Assembly (NCBI GenBank): GCA_022564935.1 | Contig: JADFKM010000083.1 | Location: 1-5,542 of the forward strand | Direction: 5' to 3' | Source of the DNA: Candidatus Dadabacteria bacterium | Lineage (GTDB): Bacteria > Desulfobacterota_D > UBA1144 > Nemesobacterales > JADFKM01 | DNA: 5,542 bases | Shown here: positions 1-4,056 of the stretch, piece by piece | How the letters are laid out: each line of letters begins with the position of its first letter | How positions within the stretch are numbered: the first letter of the stretch is position 1 | Translations under genes and position numbers: made by a program | Notes under the pieces: generated by a model | The model's database searches: none | The model's input: only the letters and a program-made list of their open reading frames with translations | Told to the model about the DNA's origin: nothing

Positions 1-75
1 GGGGGTGTAGTAGGGTTGGAGGACAAAGACGGTCACGGCCGCAAGCGTTAGTAAGATAAAGGCAAATTTCTTCAT
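1..75 (-). CDS. Exported or membrane protein, N-terminal 25 residues only (runs off left edge)
   Basis: Reading the minus strand from the ATG at 75-73 gives an open frame to the window edge that begins MKKFAFILLTLAAVTVFVLQ and continues PYYTP. This is a typical Sec signal peptide or signal anchor: two lysines after Met, then about 17 hydrophobic residues. No AxA or lipobox cysteine is visible before the edge, so the choice between a cleaved signal and a membrane anchor is open. The start is well supported by AAAGGAGGA just upstream on the minus strand (plus 80-88). The gene follows another exported-protein gene on the same strand (stop at 172) after 96 bases, so the two may be co-transcribed. 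The mature protein lies outside the window and no function can be given. Confidence 0.8.
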   Translation of the reverse strand, partial: MKKFAFILLTLAAVTVFVLQPYYTP

Positions 76-79
76 AGTC

Positions 80-88
80 TTCCTCCTT
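80..88 (-). promoter_or_regulatory. Strong Shine-Dalgarno site of the left-edge gene
   Basis: On the minus strand the bases are AAAGGAGGA, a near-perfect complement to the 3' end of 16S rRNA, and they end 4 bases before the ATG at 75-73. This is one of the two strongest ribosome binding sites in the window (the other precedes gcvH). It fixes the start of a gene of which only 25 codons are present. Confidence 0.8.
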
Positions 89-96
89 TATTTACG

Positions 97-124
97 GACA
101 TGAGTACAGGGATATACTCGTGTC
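97..124. repeat. Inverted repeat with 10-bp arms between the two minus-strand genes
   Basis: The arms are GACATGAGTA (97-106) and TACTCGTGTC (115-124), separated by the 8 bases CAGGGATA. Nine of ten positions are Watson-Crick pairs. The tenth is a G-U wobble in plus-strand RNA and a C-A mismatch in minus-strand RNA. No run of U follows on either strand, so this is not a canonical intrinsic terminator. It lies in the 5' leader of the left-edge gene, 21 bases upstream of that gene's ribosome binding site. It could be an operator, a processing hairpin or a weak transcription pause; the sequence does not decide among these. Confidence 0.5.
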
Positions 125-171
125 TCCTTCATGTGTTCGAGCCCGGCCCTCACCTTCGCTTCCTTGAAACT

Positions 172-663
172 CTACAGAGTTAATTCGGGCAGGTCATATT
201 TGCCGGACCGGGCGGGGGAGCCGTCTTCGCCCAGTGGGATTGCGTCCAGAACCCTTATGTTGTCCGCTCTCATGTCCATAGCGCCCGCTCCGAGGACGGC
301 GCCGCCCTTGAGGTAAGTTTTTTTGCTGTGGGGAGGCACGGTTATGGGAAGCACTCCCGTTGTGCTGCTCACGTGCGTTCCGTATTTAGGGCCGTAAGCC
401 GAGTAGTAGTTCACTTTCACCTTGATGTTCTTGTAGGCAATGGATGAGGTGTTTTCGATGGTGACGTGATGTATTATGGCTACCCTGGAAGCGGTGTAAA
501 AAGACCAGTCGGTGATCTTTATGTAGAGCTCGGGGTGTTGGTGCATCTGCTCTAGAGCGTAGTCATCGATGGTTCTTGCCGTTGCGGGAAAAAAGACGAG
601 CAGTACGAACGTAAGGGCGGTTGCCATTTTTATGAGTTCAGGCAGACCGCGTAGTCGCTCCAT
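172..663 (-). CDS. Exported hypothetical protein, probably periplasmic, beta-rich
   Basis: The product is 163 residues. The start was placed at the ATG at 663-661 rather than the far upstream ATG at 795, because from here the protein begins with a good signal peptide: a basic n-region (R3, R5, K12), a hydrophobic core from about residue 13 to 26 and an ATA signal-peptidase site ending at residue 29, leaving a mature chain of about 134 residues beginning RTIDD. The 44 extra residues of the longer frame do not resemble protein and lie over a codon-biased frame on the other strand. The mature part has alternating hydrophobic stretches (around VAIIHHVTIENTSS and KNIKVKVNYYSAYG) suggesting beta strands, followed by VPPHSKKTYLKG. 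This reminds me of small immunoglobulin-like exported domains such as the FxLYD type, but I cannot assign a family. No lipobox cysteine, catalytic motif or second membrane segment is seen. No clear Shine-Dalgarno precedes the ATG. Confidence 0.75.
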   Translation of the reverse strand: MERLRGLPELIKMATALTFVLLVFFPATARTIDDYALEQMHQHPELYIKITDWSFYTASRVAIIHHVTIENTSSIAYKNIKVKVNYYSAYGPKYGTHVSSTTGVLPITVPPHSKKTYLKGGAVLGAGAMDMRADNIRVLDAIPLGEDGSPARSGKYDLPELTL

Positions 664-697
664 ACATCTAAGTATACACAGGCCGAGTGTGTTTTCT
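664..697. promoter_or_regulatory. Short divergent intergenic region with TATAC core
   Basis: Only 34 bases separate the minus-strand ATG (663) from the plus-strand ATG (698). On the minus strand TATACT (676-671) is a five-of-six match to a -10 box. Transcription from it would begin about at base 664, which would make the 163-residue gene essentially leaderless and would fit its lack of a Shine-Dalgarno site. On the plus strand TATACA (673-678) lies in the same place. No good -35 box was found for either direction, so this is a weak promoter call. Confidence 0.3.
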
Positions 698-886
698 ATG
701 GAAGGACTGGCAGTGGTGGATTTCCCGCGCTCCCCTAGCCTTGGTAAGGTTTCGGAGAAGACCGTACACGAGTGCTCGCGCATCGTTGAGGGCACCGTGA
801 TGCAGGTCTCCTACCAGGCCGATAAGCTCGACAACGAGCTTTCAGACGAGTTCGGCTCCAAGATGTACTGGGCGCAGCAGGGCTAG
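698..886 (+). CDS. Possible small protein of 62 residues or a gene remnant, function unknown
   Basis: The frame runs from ATG 698 to TAG 884-886 and is hydrophilic, with no signal peptide or membrane segment. The C-terminal third is acidic and polar (ADKLDNELSDEFGSK) and ends in MYWAQQG. I do not recognise it. The argument for coding is codon use: 49 of 62 codons end in G or C, similar to the gcv genes and clearly above the in-frame codons upstream of 698, where the bias disappears. No convincing Shine-Dalgarno precedes the ATG (only GAGTG about 9 bases away), and the gene is short. It could therefore be the surviving 3' end of a larger, deleted gene rather than a working one. It lies divergent to the exported-protein gene and about 330 bases upstream of gcvT. 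Confidence 0.4.
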   Translation: MEGLAVVDFPRSPSLGKVSEKTVHECSRIVEGTVMQVSYQADKLDNELSDEFGSKMYWAQQG

Positions 887-1064
887 AGCGGAGGGCAATT
901 CCCGGCATTTAATTTCATGAACTGGTCGGCGGGGAATATTCGAACTTGAGTCGTACCGGTTTGTCTTGGGAAGAAGAGGGGTGTAATGTACGCGAGTACG
1001 TGAGCGGTTCATCCGTGATTCAAACGTATGAGAAAACCGGGAGTTATCCTATCACAATATGGCC

Positions 1065-1074
1065 AAAAAAAAAA
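1065..1074. repeat. A10 homopolymer tract
   Basis: Ten consecutive A residues, preceded by GGCC and followed by GGG, in otherwise mixed sequence. Such a tract bends DNA and is prone to length change by replication slippage. On the minus strand it is a T10 run, but no GC-rich hairpin precedes it there, so a terminator is not supported. It lies about 105 bases upstream of the predicted gcv transcription start. Confidence 0.9.
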
Positions 1075-1090
1075 GGGTTGGGCGCAGTCT

Positions 1091-1118
1091 ATTCGCCCTC
1101 CTATATTTGCCCTCCTAC
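1091..1118. repeat. Tandem pair of 14-bp direct repeats upstream of the gcv promoter
   Basis: The copies are ATTCGCCCTCCTAT (1091-1104) and ATTTGCCCTCCTAC (1105-1118), identical at 12 of 14 positions and directly adjacent, with a perfectly conserved 9-base core GCCCTCCTA. The centre is about 75 bases upstream of the predicted start of transcription, a common place for activator or repressor sites. The 14-bp spacing is not a whole number of helical turns. A regulator binding these repeats is inference; chance tandem duplication is the alternative. Confidence 0.6.
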
Positions 1119-1136
1119 GGAGTAGTCTCTACCGTA
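1116..1136 (+). repeat. Hairpin-forming inverted repeat TACGG/CCGTA
   Basis: Outer arms TACG (1116-1119) and CGTA (1133-1136) pair, and inside them GTAG (1122-1125) pairs with CTAC (1129-1132) around a TCT loop, leaving a two-base bulge (1120-1121). It overlaps the last three bases of the second 14-bp repeat. No U run follows, so it is not a terminator. It may be part of an operator, or an RNA structure if transcription starts further upstream. Confidence 0.4.
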
Positions 1137-1148
1137 TTTGCTCGATGA

Positions 1149-1166
1149 TTTTGCCGTGGTGCAAAA
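1149..1166. promoter_or_regulatory. Candidate operator: palindrome TTTTGC-N6-GCAAAA
   Basis: TTTTGC (1149-1154) and GCAAAA (1161-1166) are perfect inverted copies separated by CGTGGT. An 18-bp two-fold symmetric site is the normal form for a dimeric helix-turn-helix regulator. It fills the spacer between the -35 region and the -10 box at 1168, where a bound protein would block RNA polymerase. A repressor role is inferred from position alone; the cognate protein is not in the window. Confidence 0.45.
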
Positions 1167-1167
1167 C

Positions 1168-1173
1168 TATAAT
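1168..1173 (+). promoter_or_regulatory. Probable -10 box of the gcv operon promoter
   Basis: The bases are TATAAT, an exact match to the sigma-70-type -10 consensus. Transcription would start near 1180, giving a leader of about 43 bases before the gcvT ATG at 1223. The -35 region is poor: at a 17-base spacer the hexamer is ATGATT, so the promoter may depend on an activator, for which the upstream repeats are candidates. A TTGACA at 1184-1189 lacks a good -10 box at the right distance and was not preferred. Confidence 0.5.
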
Positions 1174-1208
1174 TCCCAGGTTATTGACATTCACCCAATC
1201 TGCTGTTA

Positions 1209-1222
1209 ATTCATAAGTGAAT
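1209..1222 (+). repeat. Small inverted repeat abutting the gcvT start codon
   Basis: ATTCA (1209-1213) and TGAAT (1218-1222) are perfect inverted copies around TAAG, and the right arm ends immediately before the ATG at 1223. The only purine-rich, Shine-Dalgarno-like bases (AAGTGA, 1215-1220) are within it. If it folds in the mRNA it would partly hide the initiation site, but a 5-bp AU-rich stem is weak. Confidence 0.35.
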
Positions 1223-2311
1223 ATGCAAAAAACGGCGTTATGTGACGCCCATGCCGCACTCGGAGCCAGGATGATAGAGTTTGCGGGCTGGCACATGCCC
1301 GTGCGCTATTCGGGCATAAAGCAGGAGCACCTGGCCGTTAGGGGCAAGGCCGGACTATTCGATATTAGCCACATGGGCGAGATAGAGATAAAGGGCGGGG
1401 ACGCTGCGGCTTTTTGCCAGTTTATCACTACAAACGACGTGGCAAAGCTCAAAACATTCCAGGCCCAGTACGGCTTTTTCTGCAACGAACAGGGAGGTGT
1501 GGTGGACGACATCATAGTGAGCAAGCTTTCCGAGGGGCGCTACTTCATATGCGTTAACTGCGCTAACACGGCTAAGGACTTCGAGTGGATAACTAGCCAT
1601 AAAGCCGGCTATGACGTAGAGGTGCTAAACAGGAGCCTGGAGTACTCACTGCTCGCCCTACAGGGCCCCGAGGCCACACGCATATTGTCTGAGGTTTTGG
1701 GCGCGGACCTATCCGAGATAAAGAGGTTTTACCTTCGTGTGTTGAAGTGGAGAGGGGTCGATCTCATTGTCTCCAGGACCGGCTACACAGGGGAGGACGG
1801 TTTCGAGATATTCCTCCAGTGGGACGCCGCCAGTGGGCTGTGGGAAGAGATAATGGAGAAGGGTGAGAGTTCCGGGGTTCTACCCTGCGGCCTAGGGGCG
1901 CGCGATACCCTGAGGATAGAGATGGCCTACCCCCTTTACGGTCAGGAGATAGACGAAGACACTACCCCGTTTGAGGCGCGCCTCGGCAGGTTTGTTAAGA
2001 TGGACAAGGGGGATTTCCTGGGTAGGGAGGCGTTGAGGAGGACACTCGAAGGGGGCCTTAAGAGGAGCCTCGAAGGGTTCGTCATGGTCGAGCGGGGCAT
2101 CCCAAGGCAGGGCTACAAAATACTCAAGGACGACGTCCTCGCGGGTACCGTGACGAGCGGGACCATGTCGCCGAGTCTCGATAAGCCCATAGGCCTGGGA
2201 CACATCGCTACGGAAATAGGTCTAGAGGACAGAGGGATCGAAATAGAGATACACGATAGCAGGCGGAAGGCAGAAGTTGTTTCGGTTCCTTTCATGACGA
2301 AAGAGTCTTAA
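1223..2311 (+). CDS. gcvT: Glycine cleavage system T-protein (aminomethyltransferase)
   Basis: GcvT takes the aminomethyl group carried on lipoyl-GcvH and transfers the carbon to tetrahydrofolate, giving 5,10-methylene-THF, ammonia and dihydrolipoyl-GcvH in the cytoplasm. The 362-residue product has the usual family length and full family pattern: N-terminal HAALGARMIEFAGWHMPVRY, FDISHMGEIEI, the VVDDIIV segment with the catalytic-type Asp pair D95-D96, SRTGYTGEDGFEIF (about 184-197), the folate-site stretch GARDTLRIEMAYPLYG (about 224-239), and the C-terminal GTVTSGTMSPSL. ATG 1223 was chosen over the GTG at 1217 because it gives the usual short N-terminus; neither has a strong Shine-Dalgarno. 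It is the first gene of the operon, and gcvH follows after 15 bases. It is intact, with no anomaly seen. Confidence 0.97.
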   Translation: MQKTALCDAHAALGARMIEFAGWHMPVRYSGIKQEHLAVRGKAGLFDISHMGEIEIKGGDAAAFCQFITTNDVAKLKTFQAQYGFFCNEQGGVVDDIIVSKLSEGRYFICVNCANTAKDFEWITSHKAGYDVEVLNRSLEYSLLALQGPEATRILSEVLGADLSEIKRFYLRVLKWRGVDLIVSRTGYTGEDGFEIFLQWDAASGLWEEIMEKGESSGVLPCGLGARDTLRIEMAYPLYGQEIDEDTTPFEARLGRFVKMDKGDFLGREALRRTLEGGLKRSLEGFVMVERGIPRQGYKILKDDVLAGTVTSGTMSPSLDKPIGLGHIATEIGLEDRGIEIEIHDSRRKAEVVSVPFMTKES

Positions 2312-2314
2312 CAC

Positions 2315-2320
2315 AGGAGG
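2315..2320 (+). promoter_or_regulatory. Ribosome binding site that fixes the gcvH start
   Basis: AGGAGG sits 6 bases upstream of ATG 2327 and directly abuts the possible TTG start at 2321. Normal spacing therefore selects the ATG and removes two residues from the longest open frame. Confidence 0.85.
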
Positions 2321-2326
2321 TTGGAT

Positions 2327-2722
2327 ATGGTTGATATTCCCGATGAATGCAGGTTCACGAACGACCACGAGTGGGCGAGGGTTAAGGGCGACGTTATTGT
2401 CATCGGCATTACCGATTACGCCCAGGACGCGCTAGGGGAGATTGTGTATATTGAGCTTCCCGGCGTAGACGAAAAGGTCTCCAAGGGCGACGTTTTGGGG
2501 GCAGTTGAGTCGACCAAGGCGGTGTCCGACCTGTTCTCACCGCTCGGCGGCGAGGTAGTTGAGGTGAATAAAGTCCTCTTGGAATCCCCGGAGATCATTA
2601 ACTCCGACCCTTACGGGGAAGGCTGGATGTTCAAGATTGCGCCCTCCGAGGTCGAGGAGCTTGAGGAATTGATGAGCGCTGAAGAATACTCCGAATACCT
2701 GGAGAGCGAAATGGAAGGCTGA
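2327..2722 (+). CDS. gcvH: Glycine cleavage system H-protein (lipoyl carrier)
   Basis: GcvH is the mobile carrier of the complex: its lipoyl-lysine arm accepts the aminomethyl group from the P-protein, presents it to GcvT and is reoxidised by lipoamide dehydrogenase. The 131-residue product matches the usual length of about 125-135. It begins with the typical FTNDHEWARV, continues with GITDYAQDALGEIVYIELP, and has the lipoylation motif GAVESTKAVSDLFSPLGGEV with the lysine at residue 64 (codon 2516-2518). NSDPYGEGWMFKI and an acidic C-terminal helix follow. No lipoate ligase or lipoyl synthase gene is visible here. Its TGA overlaps the A of the gcvPA ATG, so the two are probably translationally coupled. 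Confidence 0.97.
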   Translation: MVDIPDECRFTNDHEWARVKGDVIVIGITDYAQDALGEIVYIELPGVDEKVSKGDVLGAVESTKAVSDLFSPLGGEVVEVNKVLLESPEIINSDPYGEGWMFKIAPSEVEELEELMSAEEYSEYLESEMEG

Positions 2723-4056
2723 TGGACTATACGTCCCTTTCTAATGGAGATATTAAGGAGATGCTTGAAGTCATCGGCGTCTCGAGCGTGGACGAGCTGT
2801 TCTCGCAGGTGCCCGAAAGCTTCAAGTTAGGCAAGCCCCTCGAGCTGCCGTGGCTTCAGAGCGAAGAGGAGGTAACCGCCAGGATGGCGGAGCTTTCCGG
2901 GAAGAACTCCGGCACTCACACCCACGTGTCGTTTCTCGGCGCCGGGGCTTACGAGCACATCACGCCTGCGGTGATGAAGCACCTCCTGGGACGCTCGGAA
3001 TTCTACACCTCCTACACCCCGTATCAGCCCGAGCTAGCGCAGGGGACACTCCAGGGCATGTTCGAGTTCCAGACCATGGTCTGCGAAATCACGGGTCTTG
3101 AGGTTGCCAACGCCTCGATGTACGACGGCTCTACTGCCACAGCCGAGGCCGCACTCATGGCCTCCAGGATTACCGGGCAGAAAAAGATCCTGGTCTCCTC
3201 CCTGTTACATCCCGAGTACAGGAGGGTTTTAAAGACCTGCCTGCTGCAAAACGAAATAGTCGAGATCCCACTTACCGGGAGAGGTCTCACCGATATGGAC
3301 TTTCTCGCCGAATCTGTGGACGAGGGTGTGGCGGCGGTCGTTGTACAGAACCCGAACTTCTTCGGCGCTATAGAGGATTTGGACCTGGTGAGCCGGGTCG
3401 TCTCCGGGCAGAAGGCCCTTTTTATCGTCGTCACGTCAGAGCCATTCTGCTACGGGATCTTAAAATCCCCGGGGCAAGTGGGAGCGGACATCGCTGTGGG
3501 TGAGTTCCAGCCGTTCGGTCTTGCTCTCAATTACGGCGGCCCATATGCGGGCTACTTCGCTTCCCGCAAGGAATACCTCCGCCAGATGCCCGGACGGATA
3601 GTGGGCGAGACGGTGGACGGGAAGGGCAATAGGGGGTTTGTGGTCACGATAGCCACACGAGAGCAGCACATCAGGAGGGAGCGCGCCACATCGAACATCT
3701 GCACGAGCCAGTCCCTTTGCGCCCTGGGTACGGTGGTCTTCCTCTCCCTCATAGGGAAGGAAGGTTTTAGGGAGATTTCGCTCCAGAACCTGAGCAAGAC
3801 TGAGTACGCAAAGTCCAGACTGAGAGAGGTGGTCGAGGTGCCCTTCGACTGCCCGACCTTCAACGAGTTCGTGTACAGGTGCAGTAACTCAGGGGTAGTT
3901 TTGAAAAAGCTCATTGAGGCCGGGTACCTTGGAGGGGCGCCGCTCGAGGGGTACTACCCGGAGTTGAAAGGCCACATTCTGTTTGCGGTTACCGAGAGGA
4001 GGACTAAAGAGGAAATTGACGGCTTCATCGAAGCCCTGAAAGGGGCGCTCAATTGA
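2722..4056 (+). CDS. gcvPA: Glycine decarboxylase (P-protein) subunit 1
   Basis: This is the N-terminal half of the split glycine dehydrogenase (decarboxylating). With GcvPB it decarboxylates glycine and loads the remaining aminomethyl group onto lipoyl-GcvH. The 444-residue length is normal for the subunit. Family landmarks are present in order: FLGAGAYEHITPAVMKHLL (from about residue 71), YTSYTPYQPELAQGTLQG (about 94-111), NASMYDGSTATAEAALMA, the GEFQPFGLALNYGGPYAGYF stretch (about 260-279) and the strongly conserved REQHIRRERATSNICTSQ (about 313-330). The subunit lacks the PLP lysine, as expected, because that lies in GcvPB. The ATG overlaps the gcvH stop codon by one base, and a GGAAGG within the end of gcvH (2713-2718) can serve as its ribosome binding site. 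No disruption seen. Confidence 0.97.
   Translation: MDYTSLSNGDIKEMLEVIGVSSVDELFSQVPESFKLGKPLELPWLQSEEEVTARMAELSGKNSGTHTHVSFLGAGAYEHITPAVMKHLLGRSEFYTSYTPYQPELAQGTLQGMFEFQTMVCEITGLEVANASMYDGSTATAEAALMASRITGQKKILVSSLLHPEYRRVLKTCLLQNEIVEIPLTGRGLTDMDFLAESVDEGVAAVVVQNPNFFGAIEDLDLVSRVVSGQKALFIVVTSEPFCYGILKSPGQVGADIAVGEFQPFGLALNYGGPYAGYFASRKEYLRQMPGRIVGETVDGKGNRGFVVTIATREQHIRRERATSNICTSQSLCALGTVVFLSLIGKEGFREISLQNLSKTEYAKSRLREVVEVPFDCPTFNEFVYRCSNSGVVLKKLIEAGYLGGAPLEGYYPELKGHILFAVTERRTKEEIDGFIEALKGALN
4038..4045 (+). promoter_or_regulatory. Ribosome binding site supporting the TTG start of gcvPB
   Basis: GAAAGGGG inside the last codons of gcvPA stands 7 bases before TTG 4053. It supports the unusual start codon, for which there is no in-frame ATG or GTG alternative nearby. 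Confidence 0.6.

Larger units (their letters stand above)
887..1222. other. Gene-free control region upstream of the gcv operon (336 bases)
   Basis: No credible gene is seen on either strand here. The region is more AT-rich toward its right end than its neighbours. In order it holds a short palindrome GAATATTC (934-941), a minor hairpin GTAC-GCGA-GTAC (989-1000), an A10 tract (1065-1074), a tandem 14-bp repeat (1091-1118), a hairpin (1116-1136), the TTTTGC/GCAAAA palindrome (1149-1166), a TATAAT box (1168-1173) and a small inverted repeat against the gcvT start (1209-1222). I looked for the conserved core of a glycine riboswitch and did not see it. No intrinsic terminator is recognisable behind the frame ending at 886. 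Confidence 0.7.

Noticed and set aside
131-171. TCGAA-containing segment resembling a tRNA T-arm on the minus strand
   Set aside because: No acceptor, D or anticodon arms can be built around it.
664-795. 44-residue N-terminal extension of the minus-strand exported protein
   Set aside because: A convincing signal peptide begins at the internal ATG (663). The extension has no protein-like character and lies opposite a codon-biased plus-strand frame.
887-915. GGGCAATTCCC as a terminator behind the 62-codon frame
   Set aside because: Only a three-base stem and no U run follows.
961-987. Upstream promoter TTGTCT with TGTAAT
   Set aside because: The spacer is only 15 bases and the -35 box is partial; chance level for a region of this size.
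1184-1212. TTGACA as a -35 box for a second gcv promoter
   Set aside because: The hexamer is perfect, but at spacers of 16-18 bases the -10 candidates (TTAATT, TAATTC, AATTCA) are poor. The TATAAT at 1168 is the better box, though the two could coexist.
1028-1216. 62-codon plus-strand frame ending just before gcvT, which could be read as a leader peptide
   Set aside because: Codon use is unlike the neighbouring genes, there is no ribosome binding site, the translation looks like random sequence, and it runs through the promoter and repeat elements.
1217-1222. GTG 1217 as the gcvT start
   Set aside because: It adds only two residues, has no better ribosome binding site, and ATG 1223 fits the usual N-terminus.
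2034-2078. Apparent internal duplication in gcvT (RRTLEGG and KRSLEGF)
   Set aside because: The region has the normal family length and layout at this point, so the resemblance is probably chance and common codons rather than a duplication.
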